A stretch of 64,000 nucleotides of DNA from Alphaproteobacteria bacterium (lineage in GTDB: Bacteria; Pseudomonadota; Alphaproteobacteria; Rhizobiales; Hyphomicrobiaceae): contig JAGVSR010000107.1 of assembly GCA_019137195.1 (NCBI GenBank), forward strand, positions 1-64,000, read 5' to 3'. The notes beneath the pieces are model-generated. The model saw only the letters and a list, made by a program, of their open reading frames with translations, searched no databases and was not told the DNA's origin. A program made the translations under genes and the position numbers. Below, piece after piece: positions 25,285-36,081 of the stretch (within the stretch, counting starts at the first letter, position 1; each line of letters begins with the position of its first letter).

Positions 25285-26562
25285 TCATATCAAGGTCAGC
25301 CACTCTGGCTTGACCAGAAGAAGCACGCCGATGGCGAGCATGACGGCGCCACCGACGAGTCGAGACCATCGCGAAAAGGAGGTCTGGAGGCCGAAGGCGT
25401 TGAGGGTTGCCATGGCGGCGACGAAAACGAAGATGTCGTCGAGCATGAATACCGCAATGTAGAGCGTCAGAAGGCCGTAGTACGAGGGCGCGGAGAGGTT
25501 GCTCAGCGCGAGCACCTGAGTGTAGACGGCGGGAATGCCCGCCGAGCATAGAAGCTCGATCAGATTGACGGCGACCGCCAAAGCCATGATGCCCAGGATG
25601 GCCATCAGGAACGAGCGCTCGGAGACCGCGCTCCTCAGTCGTTCCATCACGCGCTGCCGCTCGCCGGGTGTCGTCACGGGGCAGGCGGCATCGGGATTGG
25701 TGATGAACTCGCGCAAATGGAACGCGCCGGCTCCGATTGCGAGCAGTCCGACGGCAGCTCTGACCCAGGCCAGCGAGCCGATGAACAGAAAGAGGTTGAG
25801 CCACGCGGCCATGAAGGCAAAGTAGATGGCGCCAGAGGTGAGCAGAAAGACCGAGCCGTAGGTCCACATCCTGACGTGGTCGTTCATGCCGATCAGGAGG
25901 CCGATCAGGAATACCAGCACCCACATGGCGCAGGGATTGAAGCCGTCGACCGCGGCAAGCACCACGGTCAGCATCGGGAGCGACAGAGAGCCCGTATCGA
26001 TTTCGCCCAATCCGGGCAGCCATACCGTCTTTGGCAGCGTCGGGCGCGTGACGCCCGGACCCTGCCCATCGCCCGATGGAGGCGGAGCGGTCACGCCTTT
26101 CCCGGCGCCAGCCAGCATCGAGCCGGCAACGTCCGTGCAGGGTGCGGCGAGGCACGCCCTGATCTTCCTCTCGAGTGCTGCGCCGGTGGTGGTATCGTCA
26201 CCGTATCCGACGAAGGCCTCGTCACCGATGACGATCAGCGGCACGGCGGGAGGATCGTTCTTGTAGCGTCGAGAAAGCGCGATGTAGAGGGCCTCCCGGT
26301 GCGCATCGCCGTCAAGCTCGTGAGAGTGCAGGCGTGCGCCGGCAATCTCCGGCACACGCTGCTCGAGAAAGCGGCGCGCCTGTGTGCAATGGGGACAGGT
26401 TGCCGTCCAGAACAAGTGAACGTCGACGATGGTGCCGGCCGCGGCGGGAGTTTCGGGCTTCTTGGTCTGTGCGACGGCGAGGGCCGGCGCAAGCCCGACG
26501 GCAACCAAGGCGAGCAGCATCTTGAGCAGGACGACGCGTCCGCCGCTCGTCGTGCGTGGCAT
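25285..26562 (-). CDS. thioredoxin/glutaredoxin-like domain fused to a CcdA/DsbD-like membrane domain
   Basis: A 425-residue protein. A signal segment (KMLLALVAVGLAPALAVA) is followed by a thioredoxin-fold domain with VHLFWTATCPHCTQARRFLE, active-site CPHC at 56-59. A Pro/Gly linker leads into six or seven membrane helices. Two membrane cysteines lie in conserved settings, DGFNPCAMWVLVF and ELLCSAGIPAVY. These match the Cys pair by which CcdA/DsbD move electrons across the inner membrane. It therefore probably passes reducing power from the cytoplasm to a periplasmic CPHC domain within one chain. The domain order is opposite to the C-terminal thioredoxin of DsbD. The targets are unknown. Confidence 0.82.
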   Translation of the reverse strand: MPRTTSGGRVVLLKMLLALVAVGLAPALAVAQTKKPETPAAAGTIVDVHLFWTATCPHCTQARRFLEQRVPEIAGARLHSHELDGDAHREALYIALSRRYKNDPPAVPLIVIGDEAFVGYGDDTTTGAALERKIRACLAAPCTDVAGSMLAGAGKGVTAPPPSGDGQGPGVTRPTLPKTVWLPGLGEIDTGSLSLPMLTVVLAAVDGFNPCAMWVLVFLIGLLIGMNDHVRMWTYGSVFLLTSGAIYFAFMAAWLNLFLFIGSLAWVRAAVGLLAIGAGAFHLREFITNPDAACPVTTPGERQRVMERLRSAVSERSFLMAILGIMALAVAVNLIELLCSAGIPAVYTQVLALSNLSAPSYYGLLTLYIAVFMLDDIFVFVAAMATLNAFGLQTSFSRWSRLVGGAVMLAIGVLLLVKPEWLTLI

Positions 26563-26846
26563 TGCCGAGCTTCCTACTCGCAGGGTGAAGTGATCGCTGT
26601 CATGCGGCATCAGCACCTTGGGGTCCAAACGGTCACGCGCCTCATCGGGCCTGCATGCGCTCTGGCATCAGCGCCTCCTCCTGCCGGCTGGATCGACACC
26701 GCCGCGCTGCCTTTGGCTTCAGTCTCACTCGTCGGCTTCAGCATTCATTGCGTTCGATCAAGGGGCGGGCGACCTGCGGTCGTGCCGCTACGGTCCTGCC
26801 GCGAAACAATTTGACAGCAAACCGGTGCGCCGTGCGACTATGCAAC

Positions 26847-27122
26847 ATGGGTCAGACGATCGCTTCGCCTCCTGCCGGCTTGTGCTCTACTGAGGAGCGC
26901 GACGAGCGCTGTGGCGAGGCCCTCGACGCAGCGATGGACGAGGTCATGACGGCCGCGCTCGCGGCGGGATGGCACCCCTACGAGGTCATCACGGCGATGT
27001 TCGAGTGGGTCGTGAGCACGGCCTGCAACGAAGCGACGGAGGACTCGGTCCGCGGCCTCCTCGATCACGGAGCGGCGCTCGTCGCGGCCCGTTTCGAGGA
27101 GGGGGAGGACGGCGACGAATAG
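26847..27122 (+). CDS. small acidic conserved-type hypothetical protein
   Basis: A 91-residue soluble protein starting MGQTIASPPAGLCSTEERD, mostly helical by composition (EALDAAMDEVMTAALAAGW, then HPYEVITAMFEWVVSTACN), with an acidic end GEDGDE. No signal or membrane segment. I do not recognise a named family, but the pattern looks like small alphaproteobacterial helical proteins. It lies alone between minus-strand genes, with 283 bases of empty DNA before it. Confidence 0.6.
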   Translation: MGQTIASPPAGLCSTEERDERCGEALDAAMDEVMTAALAAGWHPYEVITAMFEWVVSTACNEATEDSVRGLLDHGAALVAARFEEGEDGDE

Positions 27123-27238
27123 CCGGTACCGCAACAGCTTGCTCCTCAAGCCGTCGTGGCATGGCAACACTGGAGAGCGCCGGGCTCGTCACCAGGCGGC
27201 TGGTGTGCATCCGTCCGGGCTGCTCACGGCACTCGCGG

Positions 27239-27490
27239 CTATTGCGCAAAGCCTTTCGCCTTCAGGTACGCGACGGCCTTATCGAGAGACTCGAGCTTGG
27301 GGTAGTCCCGTTCAGGGATTTCGATGCCGGTCGCCTTGTGGAGCGCAATGACGAAGTTCAGGAAGTCCATCGAGTCGATCTCGAACTGGTCGCGGAACGG
27401 CACGTCGGGCCCGACTGTCTCGCCTTCGAGGTCGGGGGCCACGGCAAAGAGCGCGGACTGCACCAGCTTGGCAATGTCGTTGTCGGTCAT
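27239..27490 (-). CDS. acyl carrier protein-like
   Basis: An 83-residue acyl carrier protein. The phosphopantetheine site is the Ser in FEIDSMDFLNFVIAL near residue 40, followed by the helix TGIEIPERDYPKLESLDKAV. It differs from AcpP in charge and tail and is a specialised copy. Its ATG overlaps the stop of the E2 gene (ATGA), so it is translationally coupled to the 2-oxoacid dehydrogenase genes. That suggests a job in accepting or carrying an acyl group made by that complex, or by the acyl-CoA synthetase at the head of the operon (inference). Confidence 0.9.
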   Translation of the reverse strand: MTDNDIAKLVQSALFAVAPDLEGETVGPDVPFRDQFEIDSMDFLNFVIALHKATGIEIPERDYPKLESLDKAVAYLKAKGFAQ

Positions 27491-28665
27491 AGCGTTTCCG
27501 GGCTCTGGAGCAGCTTGTCGAGGTTCATGAGGAACGCGGCCGCGCGCCGTCCGTCGCTGATGCGATGGTCTCCGGCGACGGTCACGGTCATGAGCTTGGC
27601 GGCCTCAATCTTGCCGTCGACGATCCACGGCCGCTCGACGATCCGGCCACAGCCGACGATGGCGACTTGCGGCGGATAGATGAGGGGCATCAGCGAGTCG
27701 GCGGTTCCCTCGCCGAGATTTGTGATCGTTGCCGTGCCGGCCGTCATCTCCGAGCTTCTGAGACGACCGCCGCGGACGCGGGCGACAAGATCCCTCAAGC
27801 GCTCCATGATGGCCGCAAGATCGAGCGTCTCGGCGGCGAGGATGGCGGGCGCGATCAATCCGCCGCCGCGCATGGCGACGGCGATCCCGAGGTTGACGTG
27901 CTCCGCCGGGTCGTAGCGGCCGTCTACGTAGTGACCGTTGAGCTCGGGGCTATCCATGAGCGCCCGGGCAACGGCGCGAATGAGAGGCGCGGCGTAGAGC
28001 AAGCGCTCGGGCACGGGCCGGCGCGTGTTCTCGGCCTCTAGCCAGGCCATGAGTGGCGAGACGTCCAAGGTCGAGCTTACGTAGTAATGGGGGATCTCCC
28101 GGTGCGATCGTGCCATGGCGGCGCCGATGGCCTTGCGCATCTCATCAAACGAGATTCCGCCGGGCCTCTGTGGCTTGGCGGGGGCGCGCGCGCCGGCTGC
28201 GGCCTCCACCTCTCCGAGGCCGATCACCCCTTCCGGGCCCGGCAGCACGCTCGCGATCTCGACCCCGAGCTCGACGGCTCTCCGGCGTGCGGCCGGGGTC
28301 GCTCGCGGCTCGCCTCGGGCGGCAACAAGAGGTGCAGAGGCCGGGGCAACGGGTGCAGACGACTTCGCTGCCGGAGGGGACGCACTGCTCGGCACGGCTT
28401 TCGGCGGCAGACCTGCGTCTGCGAGGTCTCCTGGCTCGCGGATGGTAGCCATGACCGTGCCGACCGGCACGCGCTGGCCGGGTTCGACCAGGAGCCTGTC
28501 GAGGATACCGTCGGCAAAGACCTCGATCTCGATGGCGCTCTTCTGAGTGTCGACGACGGCGATGATGTCGCCGCGCTTCACGGCATCGCCGGGCTTCTTC
28601 AGCCATTCGACCAGCGTGCCGGCGTCCATGTCGGCGCCGAGCGACGGCATTTTGAACTCGATCAT
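27487..28665 (-). CDS. dihydrolipoamide acyltransferase (E2) of a 2-oxoacid dehydrogenase
   Basis: A 392-residue E2 core enzyme. An N-terminal lipoyl domain (1-80) carries the lipoyl lysine in [13 protein letters not shown]. Then come an Ala/Pro hinge, a peripheral-subunit-binding domain ([20 protein letters not shown]) and the catalytic domain with [20 protein letters not shown] and [12 protein letters not shown], the DHRxxDG active site. It transfers an acyl group from E1 to CoA. The ATG at 28665 overlaps the E1-beta stop, and its own stop overlaps the ACP start. Substrate is probably pyruvate or acetoin-like, from the neighbours. Confidence 0.93.
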   Translation of the reverse strand: MIEFKMPSLGADMDAGTLVEWLKKPGDAVKRGDIIAVVDTQKSAIEIEVFADGILDRLLVEPGQRVPVGTVMATIREPGDLADAGLPPKAVPSSASPPAAKSSAPVAPASAPLVAARGEPRATPAARRRAVELGVEIASVLPGPEGVIGLGEVEAAAGARAPAKPQRPGGISFDEMRKAIGAAMARSHREIPHYYVSSTLDVSPLMAWLEAENTRRPVPERLLYAAPLIRAVARALMDSPELNGHYVDGRYDPAEHVNLGIAVAMRGGGLIAPAILAAETLDLAAIMERLRDLVARVRGGRLRSSEMTAGTATITNLGEGTADSLMPLIYPPQVAIVGCGRIVERPWIVDGKIEAAKLMTVTVAGDHRISDGRRAAAFLMNLDKLLQSPETL

Positions 28666-29651
28666 CGCCTGAGCGCTCCCCTGACAGCGGCAACGATGCC
28701 GTCGACTTGCGGCGTTGCGGCGGTCTCGAGATGCTTCGGGTAGGGGATCGGCACCTCGGCGCTGCAGACGCGACCGACCGGGGCATCGAGATCGAAGAAC
28801 GCCTGCTCCATGGTGCGGGTGCCGATCTCGGCCGCGAGACTGCCGGTACGCCAGCCCTCGTCGACCACGATCGCACGGTGCGTCTTGGCTACCGAGGCCA
28901 TGATGGTCCGATCGTCGAGCGGGCGCAGCGAGCGCAGATCGACGACCTCGCAGGAAATGCCGTCCTTGGCCAGCACCTCGGCTGCTGCCAGCGACTTCTT
29001 GAGACTGCCGCCGTAGGTGACGAGCGTGGCGTCCGTCCCCTGGCGGCGGACCGCCGCGCTCGCGATGTCGACCGCGAGGTCGCCGCCGGCTGCCACCTCG
29101 CTCTCGTCGTTGTAGAGTGCGGCATGCTCGAAAATGACCACGGGATCGGGATCGCAGAGTGCGGTCCACAGCATTCCGCGCGCGTCGGCAACGGTGGCCG
29201 GTGCTACGACCTTGAGGCCGGGCACGTGTGCATACCAGCACTCGAGGCTGTGCGAATGCTGGGCCGCGAGCTGGCGTCCGGCGCCGGTCGCCATGCGGAT
29301 GACGAGCGGCACCGACAGCTGTCCGCCCGACATGTGGCGCAGCGTGGCCGCGTTGTTGACGATCTGGTCGAGCGCGAGCAGACTGAAATTGACCGTCATG
29401 ATCTCGACGATGGGGCGCATGCCGCCGAGTGCCGCTCCGATGCCGGCGCCGACGAACCCCGATTCGGAAAGCGGCGTGTCGCGGACGCGCTCCTCGCCGA
29501 ACTCGGCGAGAAGGCCCATCGAGCAGGCATAGGCGCCGCCGTAACGGCCCACGTCCTCGCCCATCAGGAACACGCGCTCGTCCCGCGTGAGCGCTTCCCG
29601 CAAGGCTTCGCGCACGGCTTCGCGGTAGGTGATCTTGCGCCCGCCGGTCAT
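28662..29651 (-). CDS. 2-oxoacid dehydrogenase E1 component, beta subunit
   Basis: A 329-residue E1-beta chain of the thiamine-diphosphate-dependent decarboxylase. Family motifs: [72 protein letters not shown] and [15 protein letters not shown]. It pairs with the E1-alpha chain encoded just upstream (ATGA overlap) to decarboxylate a 2-oxo acid and load E2. The QxSQ/H-type active-site loop and the gene order alpha-beta-E2 are those of the PDH/acetoin dehydrogenase group rather than the single-chain E1 of enterobacteria. Confidence 0.93.
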   Translation of the reverse strand: MTGGRKITYREAVREALREALTRDERVFLMGEDVGRYGGAYACSMGLLAEFGEERVRDTPLSESGFVGAGIGAALGGMRPIVEIMTVNFSLLALDQIVNNAATLRHMSGGQLSVPLVIRMATGAGRQLAAQHSHSLECWYAHVPGLKVVAPATVADARGMLWTALCDPDPVVIFEHAALYNDESEVAAGGDLAVDIASAAVRRQGTDATLVTYGGSLKKSLAAAEVLAKDGISCEVVDLRSLRPLDDRTIMASVAKTHRAIVVDEGWRTGSLAAEIGTRTMEQAFFDLDAPVGRVCSAEVPIPYPKHLETAATPQVDGIVAAVRGALRR

Positions 29652-30651
29652 GACGTGGGTCCCCCGCTGGCTGGCGTGTAGACGTCGCTGAGAAGATCCG
29701 CCACGGGCTCCCATGGCGCCTGCTCGGCATGGGCGACCGCTCCTTCGATGTCGCGCATGATGCCGGCCTCGATCTCCTCCTGCCGCCCGGCAGCAAGAAG
29801 CCCTGTCGCCTCGGCCCAGTGGGAGAACAGCACGATCGGGTCCTTCTTCTTCCATTCCTCGACCTCTGACTTGCTGCGGTAGAGCTCGGCGTCGAACATG
29901 GAATGGGCCCGGAAACGGTAGGTCCGGTTCTCGAGAAAGCGCGGACCGCCACCGGCGCGGATCTCGTCGGTCGCCTTGCGGGCAGCGCATTCGACGGCGA
30001 CCACGTCCATGCCGTCGACGGTCTCTGCGCCGATGCCGTAGCTTCTGGCGTGTGTGGCGATCTCGATCACCGACTCCGAGCGCTCGATGGCCGTGCCCAT
30101 GGCGTAGCGGTTGTTCTCGCACACAAACAGCACAGGGAGTTTCCAAAGTGCGGCCAGGTTGAGCGACTCGTGGAACTCGCCCTCGGCGGCGGCTCCTTCG
30201 CCGAAGAAGCAGCAGGTCACGCGGCACCGCTTCTGCATCTTGTCGGCGAGTGCGAGACCGACGGCGAGGGGCAGGCCGCCACCGACAATCGCGTTGCCGC
30301 CGTAGAAGCGGCGTTTGGCGTCGAAGATGTGCATCGACCCGCCGCGTCCCCGGCTCGAGCCGGTAGCCTTGCCAAACATCTCGGCCATCACCTCGGAAGG
30401 CGGCAGCCCGCGCGCCAAGGCATGGCCGTGCTCGCGGTAGGTCGCGACGACGGCATCCTCCGGCCCGAGCGCCTGCATGATGCCAACCGCATTGGCTTCC
30501 TGGCCAATGTAGAGGTGGAGGAACCCTCGAATCTTCTCTGCGCTATAGAGCGCCGCACACCTCTCCTCGAAGCGCCGGATCAGCAGCATCGCGCGCAAGA
30601 GCTCTGCAGCGTGCTCGCGGGAAAGATGAACCTTCTGCGTGTCCGGCATCC

Positions 30652-30655
<4 letters not shown>
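29648..30655 (-). CDS. 2-oxoacid dehydrogenase E1 component, alpha subunit
   Basis: A 335-residue E1-alpha chain that binds thiamine diphosphate. Seen are [58 protein letters not shown], and the ThDP/Mg motif [19 protein letters not shown] ending in ENN. The phosphorylation-loop-like [10 protein letters not shown] is also there. The ATG at 30655 overlaps the acetate-CoA ligase stop by four bases; an ATG two codons on (MPDTQK) would equally fit. No E3 (lipoamide dehydrogenase) gene is in this operon, so the housekeeping E3 must serve. Confidence 0.94.
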
Positions 30656-32397
<1,742 letters not shown>

Positions 32398-32430
32398 GCC
32401 TGAGGCCCCCTTTCCGAGGCAAGCGGCGCT

Positions 32431-33549
32431 TCAAGGCCGTATGGCCCGCGCCGGGTCCGTGAGCTTCAATCCCAGTGCTGCCGCCACCGCGGGATGAGTG
32501 ACCTTGCCGCGATGCACGTTGAGACCGTGCAGCAGATTGGGATCGTCACGCATAGCAGCGAGCGATCCCTTGCCGGCGAGGGCCAGGACGAAGGGCAGCG
32601 TCGCGTTGTTGAGGGCGACCGCCGTCGTTCGCGCTACCGCTCCCGGCATGTTGGTCACGCAGTAATGAATGACGCCATGCTCAACATACGTCGGCTCGGC
32701 GTGGGTCGTGGGCTTCGATGTCTCGGCGCAGCCGCCCTGGTCGATCGAGATGTCGACGATCGCCGCGCCTTTCTTCATTGCCTTGACGAGGTCGGTGCTG
32801 ACGAGCTTCGGTGTCGAGGCCCCTGGGACGAGAACGGCCCCGATCACGAGATCTGCCTCGACGACGGCATCCTCGATGGCCTGCCGTGTCGCATAGAGCG
32901 TGGTTATCGCCGGGCCAAAGCGCTGGTCGATGGCGGCGAGCCGGTCCAGGCTGACCTCGAGGCAGGTGACCTGGGCCTCGGCGCCGATGGCGATCCGCGC
33001 CGCATTGAGCCCGGCCACGCCGCCGCCCAGCACGACGACCTTGGCCGGTGCCACGCTGGCCGTGCCGGCGAGAAGAATTCCCCGGCCGCCCTGGGACATC
33101 TCGAGACAGCGTGCGCCGACCTGAACGGCCATGCGGCCGGCCACCTCGCTCATCGGTGCGAGCAGGGGCAGGCCCCCGCTGGCACTGGTCACGGTCTCGT
33201 AGGCGATGGCCGTAACGCCGCTTTTCATGAGCCCCGCCGTCTGCTCAGGGTCAGGCGCCAAATGGAGATAGGTAAAGAGCGTCTGCCCTTCGCGCAGCAT
33301 CTTGATCTCGGCGGGCTGCGGCTCCTTCACCTTGACGATGAGGTCGGCTTTGGCGAACACCTCCTCGGCCGTGCCGAGGATGATGGCGCCCGCCTTTCGG
33401 TACGCCTCGTCCGAAATCTCGTGGCGCTCGGCGGCTCCGGACTGAACCAGCACCTTATGGCCCAGGGCCACGGCCTCGCGCACGTTGGCCGGGATCATGC
33501 CGACGCGGTACTCGTGAACCTTGATCTCCTTCGGCACGCCGATCTGCAT
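32431..33549 (-). CDS. ald: alanine dehydrogenase
   Basis: Ald converts L-alanine, NAD+ and water to pyruvate, ammonia and NADH. The 372-residue length and motifs fit: MQIGVPKEIKVHEYRVGM, VKVKEPQPAEIKMLREGQ, LFTYLHLAPDPEQTAGL, the NAD fold KVVVLGGGVAGLNAARIA, and the DISIDQGGCAETSKPTTH segment. Catalytic Lys and His positions look kept. ATG 33549 is the conserved start. It is only 33 bases upstream of the acetate-CoA ligase gene on the same strand, so alanine-derived pyruvate can feed the dehydrogenase complex encoded below. Confidence 0.95.
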   Translation of the reverse strand: MQIGVPKEIKVHEYRVGMIPANVREAVALGHKVLVQSGAAERHEISDEAYRKAGAIILGTAEEVFAKADLIVKVKEPQPAEIKMLREGQTLFTYLHLAPDPEQTAGLMKSGVTAIAYETVTSASGGLPLLAPMSEVAGRMAVQVGARCLEMSQGGRGILLAGTASVAPAKVVVLGGGVAGLNAARIAIGAEAQVTCLEVSLDRLAAIDQRFGPAITTLYATRQAIEDAVVEADLVIGAVLVPGASTPKLVSTDLVKAMKKGAAIVDISIDQGGCAETSKPTTHAEPTYVEHGVIHYCVTNMPGAVARTTAVALNNATLPFVLALAGKGSLAAMRDDPNLLHGLNVHRGKVTHPAVAAALGLKLTDPARAIRP

Positions 33550-33736
33550 CGAGAGATCCTCCGCTTCGCGCGTGCCCGACGCCTCGTACACAAGCGCCAG
33601 CCGCCCGGACTCGCTCACCTGTGGCGGTCAGAGCGCTGCGCTCTGACCGACTGTTGGAAGCGTCACGCCCGATCGCGCCTGCTGCCTTGACAAGGGTCAA
33701 CGCGAGCACCGGAACGTCCTCGTTCGAGACCGACGG

Positions 33737-35062
33737 CTAGGTCGCTGCGAAGCAGCCTGCGGAAAGCAACGCGTCGTGGGCCCGGCGGCTCTCGGCGATG
33801 CGCCGTTCTGCCGACTGACGGAGTGCCTCGTCCGAAAGCTCGATCCCCGCCAGCCCCTGCGATTGCGCCGCGCGCGCGACCGCTGCAGCCACGGCCACCG
33901 CCGCCCCGATGTCGTCTGTTCGCGGCAAGATGCTTGTTTCCGAAATGCCTTGCTTCTCCGCGTAGTCTGCCAAGGCGTGAGCGGCCGCGAGCGCCATCTC
34001 ATCCGTGACGGCTCGCGCCCTGGTGTCGAGCACGCCCCTGAACAGGCCGGGGAACACCAGGGAATTGTTGACCTGGTTGGCGTAGTCGCTGCGACCGGTG
34101 GCGACGATGCGGGCGCCGGCCTTGCGTGCCAGCTCCGGCTCGATCTCGGGAGCGGGGTTGGCGCAGGCAAATACAATGGCGTCCTTGGCCATTCCCCTGA
34201 TCGCATGCTCGGGAATGACGCCAGGGCCCGACCTCGAAAAGGCGAGGCAGACGTCGGCCGAGCGGAGCGCCTCGGCGATGCCGCCGTCGACCTCCTCCCG
34301 GTTCGTCTCGCAGCAGACTTGCCATTTCTCGCGGAGCCTCGCGGCGTCGCGCTCGATGTCCGTGCGGCGGCGGTTGAGCATGCCTTTGCTGTCGCAAGCG
34401 ACGATGCACCCGGCGTTCGCGCCTCGAGCTTTCAAGAGCCTGAAGATTGCCGTGTTGGCGGCGCCAACGCCTACCAAGGCGATGCGGACGTCGGAGATCG
34501 ACTTGCCGACCAGGCGCAGGGCGTTCAAGAGGCCGGCCAGGACCGCCGCAGCGCTTCCCTGCTGGTCGTCGTGCCAAACGGGAATCGGCAAGCAGCTCCT
34601 CAGCTGCTCGAGGATACGGAAGCATTTCGGGGTCTCGATATCCTCGAGATTGATGCCGCCGAACGACGGGGCGAGTGCGCGCACCGTGGCGACGATCTCA
34701 TCCACGCCATGGCAGTCGACGCAGATCGGCACCGCATCGACACCGCCGAGATATTTGAACAGCAGCGCCTTGCCCTCCATCACCGGCAGCGCTGCCTCGG
34801 GACCGATGTTGCCGAGACCCAATACCCGGCTGCCGTCGGAAACGATGGCCACCGTATTGGCCCGATTGGTATAGTCGTCGGCCAGCGTTCTATCGGCGGC
34901 GATGGCGCGCGAGGGAGCGGCCACGCCCGGCGTGTACCAGACGGCGAAATCGTCGAATGAACGGATTGCGCACTTCGGCATCGTCTGCAACTTGCCGCGA
35001 GAGGCAAGATGACGTGCGAGCGCCTCCTCGTCTTTGCTGCTGATCGGCTGGTCTGTCGGCAT
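33737..35062 (-). CDS. malic enzyme, short bacterial form
   Basis: A 441-residue NAD(P)-dependent oxidative decarboxylase turning malate into pyruvate and CO2. Marks: VWYTPGVAAPSRAIA, VAIVSDGSRVLGLGNIGP, the metal site VPVMEGKALLFKYLGGVDA region with ICVDCH, FGGINLEDIETPKCF, VWHDDQQGSAAAVLAGL and VFPGLFRGVLD. It lacks the C-terminal phosphotransacetylase-like domain of longer MaeB proteins. It lies 187 bases upstream of ald on the same strand, giving another source of pyruvate for the operon below. Cofactor preference cannot be told by eye. Confidence 0.92.
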   Translation of the reverse strand: MPTDQPISSKDEEALARHLASRGKLQTMPKCAIRSFDDFAVWYTPGVAAPSRAIAADRTLADDYTNRANTVAIVSDGSRVLGLGNIGPEAALPVMEGKALLFKYLGGVDAVPICVDCHGVDEIVATVRALAPSFGGINLEDIETPKCFRILEQLRSCLPIPVWHDDQQGSAAAVLAGLLNALRLVGKSISDVRIALVGVGAANTAIFRLLKARGANAGCIVACDSKGMLNRRRTDIERDAARLREKWQVCCETNREEVDGGIAEALRSADVCLAFSRSGPGVIPEHAIRGMAKDAIVFACANPAPEIEPELARKAGARIVATGRSDYANQVNNSLVFPGLFRGVLDTRARAVTDEMALAAAHALADYAEKQGISETSILPRTDDIGAAVAVAAAVARAAQSQGLAGIELSDEALRQSAERRIAESRRAHDALLSAGCFAAT

Positions 35063-35280
35063 GGCTACGTAAAGATCCTTCCATCGTCGGCCGCATGCTC
35101 GAAACCATAGCGGGTTTATCGCCGGCGGTCCTGCGGCTGAGGCTTGTCAGGTCTATTGTGGGTCGAGAGGGTTCGGTCGGGAGGCGCCGGCTACGGCAGC
35201 GGTGTCCCGACGGGTGGGCAGCTCCAGCTGTCCCCGGCTGGGCCGGAGGCGGCGCCGCGCTCGCGCGCTACGCCAAAAGG

Positions 35281-35793
35281 TCACTCCCGTTCCGCGACCA
35301 TGAACCAGCTGTGCCCGCCGTCCAAGGGGTCGGCCCAGATGCGCTTCCAGCGGAAGCCTGCGCGTTCGTAGGCGCGCACCGCCCGCTCGTTGCGGACCGA
35401 CGCGAACACGCATACCGCCACCGCCAGCGTGGTCTGGAACACCTCGTCCTTGAGCAACTTCAAGGCAGCCTGCCCGACGCCCTTGCCGCGATGCTCCTCG
35501 GCCGCGACGAAGAGGTCGAGATCCCATGTCCCGGGCGAGAGATCCTCCGGCAGGCTCTCGCCCCACAGCGTGGCATCGACGGCGTGCGCGTAGCCGACAG
35601 GCTGGCCCGCAATCTCGATGATGCGGCAGAGCGCGTGGCCCGACGATAGGGCGATGTTGACCTCGGCTTCCGTCGCCGAGAGCGGCCCCCACCAGTCCTG
35701 GATGTCGGGTCGCGCCAGCCATTGGCGAATCATCGCCCAGTCGTCCCGAGTGGCGGGGCGCAGTCTGATCGTCTCAGGACCAATGTCGGGCAT
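35281..35793 (-). CDS. GNAT-family N-acetyltransferase, AAC(6')-like
   Basis: A 170-residue acetyl-CoA-dependent N-acetyltransferase. The N-terminus LRPATRDDWAMIRQWLARPD with DWWGP resembles aminoglycoside 6'-N-acetyltransferases and related RimJ-like enzymes. WDLDLFVAAEEHRGKGVGQA is the acetyl-CoA binding loop (R-x-x-G-x-G), and NERAVRAYERAGF the C-terminal GNAT motif. Substrate unknown; sequence alone does not prove drug resistance. It stands alone, with 218 bases to the malic enzyme gene and 288 empty bases on the other side. Confidence 0.85.
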   Translation of the reverse strand: MPDIGPETIRLRPATRDDWAMIRQWLARPDIQDWWGPLSATEAEVNIALSSGHALCRIIEIAGQPVGYAHAVDATLWGESLPEDLSPGTWDLDLFVAAEEHRGKGVGQAALKLLKDEVFQTTLAVAVCVFASVRNERAVRAYERAGFRWKRIWADPLDGGHSWFMVAERE

Positions 35794-36081
35794 GGGATGG
35801 ACTCGGGGTATCGATCGACGTCGTGAGCTTACCCGAGGTCGTGCCCGTGCGCGCCGGTCCTGGCAGCAAGACCTCGCCCCTCACTCACCCTCCTGTCGTG
35901 CTCTGGCCGGGTTGCGGGATGGGGCGAGCGAGCGGACGGCGAATTGCCCGGTGCATGTCTACCGGAGGGCTCGCCTGCCCGGGATGCGGCTCCGGTTCGC
36001 CGGACGGCTTGACGCGGCGGATGCGCCGGCGGCCGGGGATCGGTCTCGGAGAGCGCCGGGCCGGCGGTTGCGCGCGAACGG

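Noticed and set aside
28666-29952. N-terminal extension of the E2 protein into the E1-beta gene
   Set aside because: It lies in another frame of E1-beta on the same strand. The E2 lipoyl domain begins at the ATGA overlap.
35281-35793. Calling the GNAT an aminoglycoside resistance gene
   Set aside because: Resemblance is limited to the general AAC(6')/RimJ pattern. There is no mobile context.
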